Positions 20,126 through 29,286 of a stretch of 64,000 nucleotides of DNA are shown piece by piece. A program made the translations under genes and the position numbers. Below the pieces are notes generated by a model. The model was given only the letters and a program-made list of their open reading frames with translations, had not been told where the DNA came from and did no database searches. The stretch is from Shewanella hafniensis (GTDB lineage: Bacteria > Pseudomonadota > Gammaproteobacteria > Enterobacterales > Shewanellaceae). How positions within the stretch are numbered: the stretch's first letter is position 1; each line of letters begins with the position of its first letter. The stretch spans positions 123,822 through 187,821 of the forward strand of contig NZ_BPFD01000001.1 of NCBI RefSeq assembly GCF_019655335.1. The letters are read 5' to 3'.

Positions 20126-20755
20126 CTACAACTTGTACCCAGTCGCCACAAGATAGACTTCACGGGAACGCGCCCGCGAAGAGTCCGGTTTACGTGTTTT
20201 AACTACTTTGAACGCCTCTTTTACCGCTTTCATGTATTCGTCAAAGCCCTCCCCCTGAAAGACTTTTACCGCAAAACAGCCGTTAGGTGCCAAAACTTGA
20301 TGACACATATCTAACGCCAATTCCACTAAATACATGGCGCGCGGCTGGTCTACACCATCTGAACCACTCATGTTGGGCGCCATGTCAGACAACACAACGT
20401 CAACCTTAGCGTCACCGACTCGGGTAAGCAATGCTTGAAGGACTTTATCTTCACGAAAATCCCCTTGCAAAAAGTCTACCCCGACGATGGGATCCATAGG
20501 CAAAATGTCACAGGCGATGACCTTACCTTTTTCTCCGGCTAATTTAACCGCCACTTGAGACCAGCCTCCCGGCGCTGCCCCTAAGTCAACCACAGTCATA
20601 CCGGAGCGGATAAGTTGATCCTTTTGCTGGATCTCCTCAAGCTTAAACGCAGCGCGAGATCGCAATCCCATTTTTTGTGCGAGTTTGACATAATGATCAT
20701 CAAAGTGTTCTAGCATCCATCGATTGGAACTGGCCGTACGTTTTTTACCTGACAT
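20126..20755 (-). CDS. rlmE: 23S rRNA 2'-O-ribose U2552 methyltransferase
   Basis: Also called RrmJ/FtsJ; modifies the A-loop of 23S rRNA late in 50S assembly. 209 aa Rossmann-fold enzyme with SAM motif [25 protein letters not shown] and [12 protein letters not shown], which together carry the K-D-K-E catalytic tetrad. It precedes ftsH with a 53-nt gap, the standard rlmE-ftsH pair. Confidence 0.96.
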   Translation of the reverse strand: MSGKKRTASSNRWMLEHFDDHYVKLAQKMGLRSRAAFKLEEIQQKDQLIRSGMTVVDLGAAPGGWSQVAVKLAGEKGKVIACDILPMDPIVGVDFLQGDFREDKVLQALLTRVGDAKVDVVLSDMAPNMSGSDGVDQPRAMYLVELALDMCHQVLAPNGCFAVKVFQGEGFDEYMKAVKEAFKVVKTRKPDSSRARSREVYLVATGYKL

Positions 20756-20845
20756 TTAAAATCCGCAACAATTGAGAGTTACACAAAGGCTATATAAGGG
20801 TAGAATAGCCGTTTTTCAACAGTAACTCAGCAAAAGTTGGTAGAA

Positions 20846-21145
20846 ATGAACTTAACAACCAAACAAAAACAGCATTTAAAAGGTCTAGCGCATCCGCTAA
20901 AGCCAGTGGTGCTGCTTGGTGCCAATGGATTGACTGAAGGTGTACTCGCTGAAATTGAAAGCGCACTCGCTTATCATGAATTGATTAAAGTGAAAGTAGC
21001 CTCTGCCGACAGAGAGCTAAAAAATGCCATCGTTGATGCCATAGTACGTGAAACTCAATCCGCAAAAGTGCAACTTATTGGTCATATTCTGGTGATTTAT
21101 CGTCAATCACCAGAAATGAAAATTGCTTTGCCAAAGGCAAAATAA
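20846..21145 (+). CDS. yhbY: Ribosome-assembly RNA-binding protein YhbY (CRM domain)
   Basis: 99-aa CRM-domain protein associated with pre-50S particles. Starts MNLTTKQKQHLKGLAHPLKP and has the GxxG-type LLGANGLTEGVL loop. ATG chosen; a TTG three codons upstream is open. Divergent from rlmE, as in E. coli. Confidence 0.93.
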   Translation: MNLTTKQKQHLKGLAHPLKPVVLLGANGLTEGVLAEIESALAYHELIKVKVASADRELKNAIVDAIVRETQSAKVQLIGHILVIYRQSPEMKIALPKAK

Positions 21146-21168
21146 TTTTTCTTGATTTTTATTGTGTT

Positions 21169-21204
21169 AACAAAGAGGCCACTCAATTGAGTGGCCTCTT
21201 TGTT
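21169..21204. terminator. Bidirectional terminator between yhbY and secF
   Basis: A 36-bp perfect palindrome (arms AACAAAGAGGCCACTCAA and its complement) with T-rich flanks on both sides, between two convergent genes. Confidence 0.88.
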
Positions 21205-21228
21205 TTTGCTACGAATGAAAATAAAGCA

Positions 21229-22131
21229 CTAAGGCGTATCAGAAATCACTTGTTCCTTATAATGCTCAGGCGTTAAACCTAAAAACTCAGGCAGTGAGGT
21301 GCCAACAGAAATCGATGAGAATGTACCGGTTAAAATACCGATAAACATCGCTATCGAGAATCCTTCCAGCGGCCCGCCGCCCATGATCCACAGCGCACCG
21401 ACCGTCATTAAGGTTGTCCCTGACGTCACCATAGTACGGGAGAATGTCGCCGCAATCGCTTGGTTATTAATGTCTTGAATGGCAAGCTTTGGCTTAGCAA
21501 TCAATAATTCACGGATACGGTCAGCAATGATAATCGAGTCATTTAACGAATAACCTAAAATCGCCAGCACAGCCGCCAGTACCGTTAAATTAAACTCCAT
21601 CTGCGTTAGTGCAAAAAACGCCAGTACGAACACAACGTCGTGTACCAGCGCAAACAAAGCGCCCGATGCGAGTCGCCACTCGAAGCGATAACTTAAATAG
21701 CCTAAAATACACAGCATAGCGACTAACAGCGCTAACCCACCCTGCTCCGCCAGTTCTTGACCAATCTGCGGCCCAACAACGCTGCTGTTAAGGACTTGCA
21801 CTTCAGAGTTAAGTGGCGCTAATGCCTGCTGAATATCGACATTGCTTTGCTCAGTATCAGCACTCTTTATATCACCATAGCGTAATACCCAACGCCCCGG
21901 CTCACTGGCCGAGATCACAGAGACTTCCTGCTGATAGGCAGCGTTGAGCAAAGGTTGTAACTCACTGCTGGTGATTTTTCTATCGAGCTGAACCTCAGTC
22001 ACCACACCACCGGTAAAGTCTAATCCCCAGTTAAAACCCTTTACACCTATGATGGCTAATGACGTTATCATCAACAAAATTGAGATAGCACTGGAGACAT
22101 AACGCCATTTTGTTAAATTGATATTTTTCAT
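21229..22131 (-). CDS. secF: Protein translocase subunit SecF
   Basis: RND-family partner of SecD that uses proton motive force to pull proteins through SecYEG. 300 aa, six TM helices; starts with a TM at about 10-30, and shows the conserved GFNWGLDFTGGVVTEVQL periplasmic motif, NDSIIIADRIRE and TLMTVGALWIMGGGPLEGF. Directly downstream of secD (2-nt gap). Confidence 0.94.
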   Translation of the reverse strand: MKNINLTKWRYVSSAISILLMITSLAIIGVKGFNWGLDFTGGVVTEVQLDRKITSSELQPLLNAAYQQEVSVISASEPGRWVLRYGDIKSADTEQSNVDIQQALAPLNSEVQVLNSSVVGPQIGQELAEQGGLALLVAMLCILGYLSYRFEWRLASGALFALVHDVVFVLAFFALTQMEFNLTVLAAVLAILGYSLNDSIIIADRIRELLIAKPKLAIQDINNQAIAATFSRTMVTSGTTLMTVGALWIMGGGPLEGFSIAMFIGILTGTFSSISVGTSLPEFLGLTPEHYKEQVISDTP

Positions 22132-22133
22132 GG

Positions 22134-23948
22134 TTATACCCTCACATGACGACTAGCATCACGTCCGTAAACTAAGTTAATCAAGGCTCTTGAAGCAAAG
22201 ATACCGGTAAACATGCTGGTCAACAGACCTAGACCTAAGGTCAAGGCGAAACCTTGTATTGGGCCATTACCGATGGAATACAGCACGACCGCCGTGATCA
22301 TAGTGGTGAAGTTAGCGTCGAAAATGGTCGAAAACGCACTATCAAACCCCGTATCAATTGCCAGCGCAAAACTGCGTCCTTCTTTTAACTTATCTTTTAT
22401 TCGCTCAAAAATCAGCACGTTGGTATCAACAGCCATACCGACTGTTAACACCAAGCCAGCAATACCGGGTAAGGTCAACACAGCACCAGGAATAAGCGCC
22501 AGTAGGCCGAACAAGATCACCATGTTCGAAATAAGCGCGATATTCGCCACCCAACCGAGACGACGATACCAAAGTGCCATAAACAACAAGGTAATACCCA
22601 TACCTAGACCAAGCGCAGCAAAACCGTTTTCAATATTTTCAGCGCCTAACGTCGGGCCAATGGTACGCTCTTCCACAATCGTCACTGGCGCCGTCATAGA
22701 ACCCGCTCTTAGTAACAGGGCTAATTGCTGCGCTTCTTGATAGGTGCCAGCGCCAGTGATGCGGAAGCGGTCTCCAAGCTGGGATTGAATGGTCGCGACG
22801 CTGATAATCTCTTGAGTTTGCTTAGCCTTACCTTGTTCATCACGGCTGTATTCGCTGTAAGACGTCGCCATAGGTTTGCCGATATTGGTTCGGGAGAACT
22901 CAGACATTTTCTGCCCGCCGACACGGTCGAGGTTAATGTTCACCTCGGCCATGCCCATCTCACCTAAACTCGCTCTGGCATCGACAATGTGATCGCCACC
23001 CAGTACTGGCGTGCGGCTCACATAAATAGGCTTACCCGACTTGTCGTTAAGCACCATGGCATTCACAGAACCTGACTCTTTCACCTCAAAGAAAGCCAGA
23101 CTCGCTGTAGCACCAATGACGTTTTTCGCGGCTGCAGGATCTTGCACGCCAGGCAACTCAATCCGAATTCGATGATCGCCTTGGCGCTGTACTAAGGCTT
23201 CTGTGATGCCAAGTTCTTCAATACGACTGCGCATAACTTGCAAGTTTTGCTGCACAGTCAAATTACGCAGTTTAGTTTGTTCCTCTTGGCTCAACTTAAT
23301 CTGTAAACCCGCGCCATCGGTATTGGATAATTGCCAATTTGGATAGGACTGTTTCATCATCTGACGCACGGCGGCGCGGGCGTCATTATCGGGCAGCGTC
23401 AGGTTTAACTGGTTAGTTTGATCCAAATAGACGCTGGCGCCACGGATCTTCTGCTCACGGATGAATTGGCGTAGCGAATCAACTAACGCCTCACCCTGAG
23501 TTTGATACACAGGATCAACATCCACATCGAGTAGAAACTGCACCCCACCACGTAAGTCGAGCCCTAGTTTAATCGGCTGAAAACCTAAGTTTTGCAACCA
23601 ACTCGGCGCGGCACTGGCAAGGGATAAGGTCAACTCTTTGGGCTCTGTCACCATAGAAGAAACCAAGGTTTTGACTAAGGTTTGTTGGTTATCCGCATCG
23701 AGGACAATCAGGGTTTCGCCATTCTTTTGGTCGATGCGTTTTACCGTCACGCCTTCAGCTTGCAGCTTATCTCTAAGGGCTACGGGCGTAAGTGTTAACC
23801 CCGCCTTCGCGCCCACTTGCACCGCGGCATCCTCACCATAAAATGTTGGCAAGGCACTGAATAACATCACTATGATGGTGACGATAAGGACTATATATTT
23901 CCAAGCTGAATAGTGATTTAGCAGCCGTTTATTGGGTTTTCTTTCCAT
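22134..23948 (-). CDS. secD: Protein translocase subunit SecD
   Basis: 604-aa RND-type translocase subunit. N-terminal TM (about 17-35), large periplasmic domain with LGLDLRGGVQFLLDVDVDP, then five TM helices including GMAVDTNVLIFERIKDKLKEG. No yajC or tgt lies upstream, unlike the canonical yajC-secD-secF operon. This is therefore probably the second secDF pair known in several Shewanella and Vibrio relatives; that is inference because the rest of the genome is not visible. Confidence 0.93.
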   Translation of the reverse strand: MERKPNKRLLNHYSAWKYIVLIVTIIVMLFSALPTFYGEDAAVQVGAKAGLTLTPVALRDKLQAEGVTVKRIDQKNGETLIVLDADNQQTLVKTLVSSMVTEPKELTLSLASAAPSWLQNLGFQPIKLGLDLRGGVQFLLDVDVDPVYQTQGEALVDSLRQFIREQKIRGASVYLDQTNQLNLTLPDNDARAAVRQMMKQSYPNWQLSNTDGAGLQIKLSQEEQTKLRNLTVQQNLQVMRSRIEELGITEALVQRQGDHRIRIELPGVQDPAAAKNVIGATASLAFFEVKESGSVNAMVLNDKSGKPIYVSRTPVLGGDHIVDARASLGEMGMAEVNINLDRVGGQKMSEFSRTNIGKPMATSYSEYSRDEQGKAKQTQEIISVATIQSQLGDRFRITGAGTYQEAQQLALLLRAGSMTAPVTIVEERTIGPTLGAENIENGFAALGLGMGITLLFMALWYRRLGWVANIALISNMVILFGLLALIPGAVLTLPGIAGLVLTVGMAVDTNVLIFERIKDKLKEGRSFALAIDTGFDSAFSTIFDANFTTMITAVVLYSIGNGPIQGFALTLGLGLLTSMFTGIFASRALINLVYGRDASRHVRV

Positions 23949-24175
23949 GGGATTAACTCGCTATTTATCACCTAACTTTTAAGTCAAAAGCTAAGCGAAC
24001 ATATTGATATCACTCCGAAACCTATCATTGAGCACCAGCAAATCTAGCCAGTTAGACTCAAGTCATCACAGCGAATGTAGCCGCGATAGAGATGGTTTCG
24101 GTGAGAACAAAAATGCAATGGCATGCAAGTTCAACGGGAGCAGACTCCAGTAGATAGCACACCTAAATAGGTGAG

Positions 24176-24811
24176 TTAAGCGGCTTGCTGACTAAATCGA
24201 TATTGAAGATTTGAGACTTTCCACCCGGAAATTCGGGCTGGGGAAGATACAGCTGAAAGCGTCCAGTCGGATGTGATATCCAGAACGGTAGGTTCAACGA
24301 CATCGGGTGTCGGTTCGGCAGTAAAGTCTACCGCGAGTACATAAATCGGTTTCACCTCACGCACATCGTGTTGGGCAAGACTAATAAAACGCGGCGAATT
24401 GATTGGGGCAAAATTTAAGTCGTCCGAATGACTCATGTAATCTGAGCTTGGACAAGGTGTTGGCTGGGATGCTGACTCTGAACTGGCACCATGGACATCA
24501 TGGCTACTCAACGAGCCGCAGCTTTCAACGGTTTGGGCATCAGAATGTGAATGCGATTGAGCAATAGCATCGGGCAAACTTTGAGATTCAGCGCTTGGCT
24601 CTGCATCGGGAGTTGAACTATCAGGACTCACAGTGTTCATCTGGGCCGTTTGTTTTAGAGCCGCTTTATTAAGATTTGTATGTGTCTGAATATAATGATG
24701 ACTTGTATCACTGCGTTGTACTGAGGTTTTTGGCGTATAGCTAGCCGAGTGCGCAATCAGCATGATCGCCACGCAAACTAACATCAATCCCGTACGCCAG
24801 TGTTTTACCAA
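24176..24811 (-). CDS. Secreted/anchored Ser- and His-rich protein of unknown function
   Basis: About 211 aa. Begins with an uncleaved or cleaved signal segment (VKHWRTGLMLVCVAIMLIAH), then a long low-complexity stretch (about 30-130) rich in Ser, His, Asp, Gln and Pro with HSHSD, SSHDVHG and two Cys about 30 residues apart, then a more ordered C-terminus (PIYVLAVDFTAEPTPDVVEP). The TTG start is chosen because AGAGGG lies exactly 6 nt upstream; the longer ATG form (24847) has no Shine-Dalgarno. I recognise no domain. His/Cys clustering might bind metal, but this is speculation. Confidence 0.6.
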   Translation of the reverse strand: MVKHWRTGLMLVCVAIMLIAHSASYTPKTSVQRSDTSHHYIQTHTNLNKAALKQTAQMNTVSPDSSTPDAEPSAESQSLPDAIAQSHSHSDAQTVESCGSLSSHDVHGASSESASQPTPCPSSDYMSHSDDLNFAPINSPRFISLAQHDVREVKPIYVLAVDFTAEPTPDVVEPTVLDITSDWTLSAVSSPARISGWKVSNLQYRFSQQAA

Positions 24812-25031
24812 AGCGTGCCCTCTTATTAAAACGAAAAATAACCCCATTCATGCTTAGCATTTGCTAGTTAACGTTAGGGTTTAAAATAAAACTCGTGCTA
24901 AATCAAACAACACTGAGTAATTACTGGTTAAGCTTGCTGATGAAGCTAGATTTGCAGCTTAAGTAAAAGTGCAGCAAGAGACAAATTAATCTTTATCCAT
25001 CTTTCGAGTTCCCCTCTGAAACGCGGTCTCT

Positions 25032-25107
25032 ATCCATAGCTAAATCTTAAATCCATAGCTACATCTTAAATTCACAGCTACATCTTAAATTCACATGCAA
25101 AACTCAA
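25032..25107 (+). repeat. 19-bp tandem repeat, about 4 degenerate units
   Basis: Units ATCCATAGCTAAATCTTAA, ATCCATAGCTACATCTTAA, ATTCACAGCTACATCTTAA, then a decayed fourth ATTCACATGCAAAACTCAA. No spacers, so not a CRISPR. Likely a slippage-prone minisatellite. Confidence 0.8.
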
Positions 25108-25141
25108 TCTCTAAACATGCATGCCAACTGGATTTACAGAT

Positions 25142-25168
25142 AACAAAAAACCGCCCTAGGGCGGTTTT
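25142..25168 (-). terminator. Terminator of greA
   Basis: AAACCGCCC-TA-GGGCGGTTT stem followed on the minus strand by TTTTGTTATC, downstream of greA. Confidence 0.85.
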
Positions 25169-25233
25169 AGAACCAGCACAAATCATACTCTCGGCACGAC
25201 TTAGCAGACTCTATAGCTAAATCGATTCGCTGA

Positions 25234-25710
25234 TTATAAATACTGTACTGAGATGATTTCGTAATCTGTCATGCCACCAGGTGTGGTAATCGACACTTCA
25301 TCACCTTCATTTTTACCCACTAAGCCACGTGCTATCGGTGAGTTAACTGAAATCAGGTTTTCTTTAATATTCGCTTCATCATCGCCGACTATGCGATAAG
25401 TCACTTCAACGTCAGTATCGAGATTCAAAATAGTTACAGTGGCGCCAAAAATGATACGACCGTTGTTCACCATCTTAGTGACATCGATAATTTGCGCGTT
25501 AGATAACTTACCCTCAATATCACGGATACGTGCTTCACAAATACCTTGTTCCTCACGAGCCGCATGGTATTCCGCGTTTTCTTTCAGGTCGCCTAACTCT
25601 CTCGCTGAAGCAATGGCTTCAGTGATCTTAGGGCGACGGTCAAACTTGAGAATATCTAACTCTTTACGCAGCTGCTCTGCACCGACAACTGTCATAGGAA
25701 CCTTAGTCAT
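25234..25710 (-). CDS. greA: Transcription elongation factor GreA
   Basis: Rescues backtracked RNA polymerase by stimulating transcript cleavage. 158 aa: N-terminal coiled coil with the acidic tip ([20 protein letters not shown]) and C-terminal FKBP-like domain ([23 protein letters not shown]). The open frame extends 40 codons upstream with no family similarity, so the [10 protein letters not shown] start is used; AGGAGA lies upstream. carAB, the common upstream neighbour, is absent here. Confidence 0.96.
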   Translation of the reverse strand: MTKVPMTVVGAEQLRKELDILKFDRRPKITEAIASARELGDLKENAEYHAAREEQGICEARIRDIEGKLSNAQIIDVTKMVNNGRIIFGATVTILNLDTDVEVTYRIVGDDEANIKENLISVNSPIARGLVGKNEGDEVSITTPGGMTDYEIISVQYL

Positions 25711-26080
25711 AACTTCTTTCGTCTCCTTTAAAACAAAAGCAACCCGTGCCAACGCTAAGGTCAACACAGTCAAATGAGGGTGGAATTGCGCTATTCTAAT
25801 CGTTATGCGCCTTTGATGCATCAAGAACAATGCATTGACGCAGCTTACCCAACCTTAAGCGGAGTTACCAGCAATGAAATCTAAATCCGCGAGCCAGATA
25901 GGATCATTGTGGTGACATTGATAAAAAGCCGTATAGATAAAGGGAGGCTGAATACAAAAATGCCCACTCGACGTTGCGGCTGTGGGCATTTAACTATGAA
26001 GGCTAACTCATTAATAACACTCAATCATTCATCACACTCAGTCATTTATAACGCTTAGTCACTTAAGCGGAAAATGAATC
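25711..26080. other. Intergenic region upstream of greA
   Basis: Holds the greA leader and promoter region and the terminator of the next operon (25955-25991). No gene supported. Confidence 0.6.
25955..25991 (-). terminator. Terminator of the DUF4198 operon
   Basis: AAATGCCCAC and GTGGGCATTT form a 10-bp stem around a 14-nt loop; the minus-strand side continues TTTTTGTATTC. Confidence 0.75.
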
Positions 26081-26899
26081 CTATTCAAGCCCAGCTTCAA
26101 ACGTAAGGAAAATCTCACTTACGGTTTTATCGGCAAGGGAAGTGTCTGAGTTTGGACGTTCAATCGATGCATGTAAAAGATAACGTCCCGCCGCTGGCAA
26201 GGTCATGGCTACTTTACCGTCTTTATCTGAGGTCAAGGCGATTTCTTCAGGCTTGTTTCGGTATAGGCTGCCGTCTTTCATAATCGCAACACTCACACCT
26301 GCAACGGGTTTACCATCATAAACAAACTGCAATGTGGCGGGTTCGTTTTCAACGATATCCGCAGGATGGGTCACAGGGACTAATTCCAAGTACTCGCCCT
26401 TAGGAGCCAAAACCTTATCCGTCGGCTTATTTCGGGTTACGTAGGTTTCCACCCGCGACACATTTAAAGAACCTTCTAATTCAGAGGCGCCCTTTGGCAT
26501 GACAGCGGCGGTCGCTTTTTTATCTAAACGACTGCGGACAAAGCCTTCTTTGCCTTTCACTTTATAGCGGGAGAAATAACGCGGCGTGACTTCTTTCTCG
26601 AACTTATAGGTGCCATCTTGCAGCAATTGCACGTCAAATACCGACTTACGGCCGCCGGTATAACTTGAGCTTGGAGAGCTTGACTCACCATTGGGCAATA
26701 ACACACGTACATCACTGGCACTGAAAGGTTTATCCATCATAAACACTTGATTACTAGCAGACACATCTGAAGTGATCCACACGGCCTCTTGGCTTTCGGC
26801 CGAAACGTTAAAGTGGCTAGGTAAGATCCATCTGTCGTGGCTGCTTGCCAACGGGCTAATACAAAGTGTGCTAAGTAATGCAATAAGACGTAATTTCAT
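26081..26899 (-). CDS. DUF4198 domain periplasmic protein
   Basis: 272 aa with a Sec signal peptide (MKLRLIALLSTLCISPLASS) and mature start HDRWILPSHFNVS, the His-starting hallmark of DUF4198 proteins. The domain spans nearly the whole chain, with GKPVAGVSVAIMKDG and GRYLLHASIERP carboxypeptidase-regulatory-like beta segments. The family is linked to metal (nickel, iron) uptake systems and TonB receptors but has no proven activity. Last gene of a three-gene operon with DUF2271 and PepSY proteins, behind a candidate Fur box. Confidence 0.88.
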   Translation of the reverse strand: MKLRLIALLSTLCISPLASSHDRWILPSHFNVSAESQEAVWITSDVSASNQVFMMDKPFSASDVRVLLPNGESSSPSSSYTGGRKSVFDVQLLQDGTYKFEKEVTPRYFSRYKVKGKEGFVRSRLDKKATAAVMPKGASELEGSLNVSRVETYVTRNKPTDKVLAPKGEYLELVPVTHPADIVENEPATLQFVYDGKPVAGVSVAIMKDGSLYRNKPEEIALTSDKDGKVAMTLPAAGRYLLHASIERPNSDTSLADKTVSEIFLTFEAGLE

Positions 26900-26941
26900 G
26901 CCTTTTCCTTAAGTTTAACGAGTAATGTACGGGCAATATGT

Positions 26942-27466
26942 TCATTTGAAGGCTCTGCGAGCCATGCCGCTTAAGCGTATGTCGATAACACCAGTTTCAG
27001 TGGTGGCGGGTAACTGCACAGAGAAGTCCCCCGTGGTTAAATCGATATTTTGTCGCACGAGATCGCGACCACCATGCTCACGCACCACTTCAATAAACAC
27101 AGTATAACGAGCGGGCTCAAGTGCTTTACCCGCCTCATCTTTTAAATCCCAATCGATTTTGTAATGACCCGCAGGGCGTGTGGCAGATGCAATACCATCA
27201 ACAAAACTCATATCGTCACGACCTGCTTTACGCCACCAACGGCGGATGTCTTTAAGCCATTTATGGCCTTCATCCCAAACCCAAAGGCTTAAGGTTTTTA
27301 CCGGTTGTCCTTGGGCATCCTCAACCCATACCGCCACATAAGGTCTGTGATATTGGCCTTCGGTAATTTCCGGCAAGGTTAAATCGACAGTCATTTGTGG
27401 CGCAGCAAACGCAGCAGAACTCATAAACAAAGCACTCACCGCAACAGTACGAATAAGATGACGCAT
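26942..27466 (-). CDS. DUF2271 domain periplasmic protein
   Basis: 174 aa with a signal peptide (RHLIRTVAVSALFMSSAAFA). The mature part fits DUF2271: RPYVAVWVEDAQGQPVKTLS, LWVWDEGHKWLKDIRRWWRK and an Ig-like ending. Function unknown; the family often sits beside PepSY and DUF4198 genes and may assist iron or haem handling at the envelope. It begins 16 nt after the PepSY gene. The start is set at the ATG opening the signal peptide; 14 upstream codons overlapping the previous gene are open. Confidence 0.88.
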   Translation of the reverse strand: MRHLIRTVAVSALFMSSAAFAAPQMTVDLTLPEITEGQYHRPYVAVWVEDAQGQPVKTLSLWVWDEGHKWLKDIRRWWRKAGRDDMSFVDGIASATRPAGHYKIDWDLKDEAGKALEPARYTVFIEVVREHGGRDLVRQNIDLTTGDFSVQLPATTETGVIDIRLSGMARRAFK

Positions 27467-27482
27467 ACTCGGTCTACACTCC

Positions 27483-28079
27483 TTAGGGAACGAAATAAAC
27501 ATACACAAGTCCGCAACTACCGCTGACGAGTACCATGTATAACAATGACTTTTTGAGGCGCTTGGTTTGAGGCAATAATAAGTAAGCCCCAGTAAGCGAA
27601 AATAAAATAATCAGTATGGCGCTAAGGTCGAGTATCCAAGCCCAAGCAATGCCTGTGTTGCGGCCCTTATGCAAATCATTCACTACGGCTACGACACCAT
27701 AATCTAAGGTTTCGACATAGGCTTGGCCGTCGAGTAAGTCCAACGTCAGGCTACGGTAAGTTCCGGGCCCTTTGCTGACTAAGCTAATTTCATCTTCATC
27801 TATATCGGCAGTGGCCATATCCATAGCCCATTCACTTTTCAGCCAATGGCCCGTTGCCAAACGCCACTGCGCATCTTGAGTATCGACGGGTAATAAATAG
27901 GCAGGAATGGGCACTTGCTCCCGTTTAGGTTCCTGATCTGTTTGAGAAAACCAATTAGGGTGATTTAACGTTATGCCTGTCACCGCAAAAAACAGCATCA
28001 GCAGCAACAAGGCCATAGATACATATACATGGATAATTCGAGCAAAGGACAAAGACGACTTACTGACTCTTAATTTCAA
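27483..28079 (-). CDS. PepSY-associated transmembrane protein
   Basis: 198 aa. N-terminal TM helix (HVYVSMALLLLMLFFAVTGI) followed by LNHPNWF, the pattern of PepSY_TM proteins, then a periplasmic domain and a C-terminal TM helix (IAWAWILDLSAILIILFSLT). The HxGRNTG-like DLHKGRNTGIAW before the last TM is characteristic. Some relatives are inner-membrane ferric-siderophore reductases; this short form is less clear. A TTG start is used, 7 nt after GAGAG; an ATG 28 codons upstream lacks a ribosome site. First gene of the operon. Confidence 0.85.
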   Translation of the reverse strand: MKLRVSKSSLSFARIIHVYVSMALLLLMLFFAVTGITLNHPNWFSQTDQEPKREQVPIPAYLLPVDTQDAQWRLATGHWLKSEWAMDMATADIDEDEISLVSKGPGTYRSLTLDLLDGQAYVETLDYGVVAVVNDLHKGRNTGIAWAWILDLSAILIILFSLTGAYLLLPQTKRLKKSLLYMVLVSGSCGLVYVYFVP

Positions 28080-28527
28080 TGGTGCACTCTCAAAAGCAAC
28101 CCGAAGAGAAATGCCTCCAGAATCGGCTTTCCCTATGCAGCCTAAAACTGAAATGAGCTGCATTAAACTAATTTAATGTGCGAGATTAAATGAGATCGAT
28201 TATCAAATAGAACAAAGTTTACAAACTTTACATATTCAATACTGAAAAAGAAGCTGAAATATAGGATTGAAGAATAAGACTGAAAAAATAAACCGCTTAC
28301 AGGCAAATCTGCATTTAACACTCAAAAGCCATTATCTTTGATTAAATTAGCAGCAAGTTATTTACGGTATCATCTGTAAATATTCATTAGATTCATAGAG
28401 ATAAAATCCAACATTCACGCTAACTTTTTGGCATAAAATTTACTTTACGCCCCCACTCGTTTACCTCATGCCAATCGGCTACAATCCGCCGCCGGCGACT
28501 TGCTGGTACTCCCAAGGAAATATTATC
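28080..28527. other. Divergent intergenic region with regulatory signals
   Basis: Separates the PepSY operon from a plus-strand lipoprotein gene. Apart from the candidate Fur box it is AT-rich with no gene supported; promoters for both directions must lie here. Confidence 0.55.
28189..28207. promoter_or_regulatory. Candidate Fur box upstream of the PepSY-DUF2271-DUF4198 operon
   Basis: AATGAGATCGATTATCAAA resembles the palindromic Fur consensus; the core TGATAAT-C-GATCTCA (minus strand) matches 11 of 14 positions of the 7-1-7 motif. It lies about 110 nt upstream of the first gene. Iron regulation is inference. Confidence 0.5.
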
Positions 28528-29247
28528 TTGAGTACATCTCTGCTCAAAAAAATGCGCTGCCTGCATATTCTGTGGCTCGCGTTAATGCTCAACGCCTGTG
28601 TTGCTCCACTCTTATTAATGTCACCCCAAGGTCAACTAATGTGGGCCTTGCTCAAGCCCCTTGTCGGTTTAGATCCAAATGATGTCGGCTTATTCGAACA
28701 GCCACTCATTAAGAACCGTATGCAGGAATTGTTGGGTAAAAATTACGATACTACCCTGTCGCTGCTCAAAACGGCCGACAAGATCCAGCAGGAAGGTCCA
28801 CTCATCTATTTAGTGTCAACTTATACTCCTGTACCTGAGATGGCAGAAAAAGCGGGGCTAGTTTGGAACTCTGACACCAACCAAATGGCAGTCATGCTAA
28901 TGAAAGGCGGCGCGCCCTCAGTGTTTTCTGAGCAATTTAGTAATCAAGCGCAAAAGCTGGTCCCAAGTTGGCCGAAGGAATTAGCCGACTATACCGATCC
29001 GCAGAAGTTACAACAAAAAGCCTTAGATGCGGGCGCGAACCAAGTGCAGCAACAGTTAGCAGTGCCTAATGCCGTCAAAGCGGTTGCCAAGGGTGAAGTT
29101 AACGCGGTTCAAAGTGCTGTCACTGAGCATGCTGTATTGCCAGCAACGCTCACTGAAGCGGCAGCAAAAGTGGCCACATCTGCAATGCCAGCAGTTCCAG
29201 CGGAAATAAAATCGCTGCCTGTCGTGCCAGAAGTCAAAAAGCAATAA
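28528..29247 (+). CDS. Putative lipoprotein of unknown function
   Basis: 239 aa beginning STSLLKKMRCLHILWLALML with lipobox LNAC, so probably lipid-anchored. The mature region has no domain I recognise: an alpha-helical first half (QPLIKNRMQELLGKNYDTTL, LKTADKIQQEGPLIYLVSTY) and an Ala/Val/Lys-rich low-complexity tail after about 165. The TTG start is chosen because AAGGA lies 9 nt upstream; a distant ATG at 28468 would bury the signal. Single gene, with a hairpin after its stop. Confidence 0.7.
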   Translation: MSTSLLKKMRCLHILWLALMLNACVAPLLLMSPQGQLMWALLKPLVGLDPNDVGLFEQPLIKNRMQELLGKNYDTTLSLLKTADKIQQEGPLIYLVSTYTPVPEMAEKAGLVWNSDTNQMAVMLMKGGAPSVFSEQFSNQAQKLVPSWPKELADYTDPQKLQQKALDAGANQVQQQLAVPNAVKAVAKGEVNAVQSAVTEHAVLPATLTEAAAKVATSAMPAVPAEIKSLPVVPEVKKQ

Positions 29248-29255
29248 CACAGATC

Positions 29256-29286
29256 ACCACAGTGCCTAATCAACTGGCACTGTGGT
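29256..29286 (+). terminator. Hairpin after the lipoprotein gene
   Basis: ACCACAGTGCC and GGCACTGTGGT form an 11-bp perfect stem 9 nt after the stop codon. No U-tract follows (ATTCACTG), so it may be a partial terminator or mRNA-stabilising stem. Confidence 0.5.

Larger units (their letters stand above)
24812..25233. other. Intergenic region between the Ser/His-rich gene and greA
   Basis: No gene seen. Contains a 19-bp tandem repeat (25032-25107) and the greA terminator (25142-25168). The rest is AT-rich sequence that should include the promoter of the Ser/His-rich gene. Confidence 0.6.

Noticed and set aside
25032..25107. CRISPR array
   Set aside because: Units are contiguous with no spacers and decay in sequence; a minisatellite.
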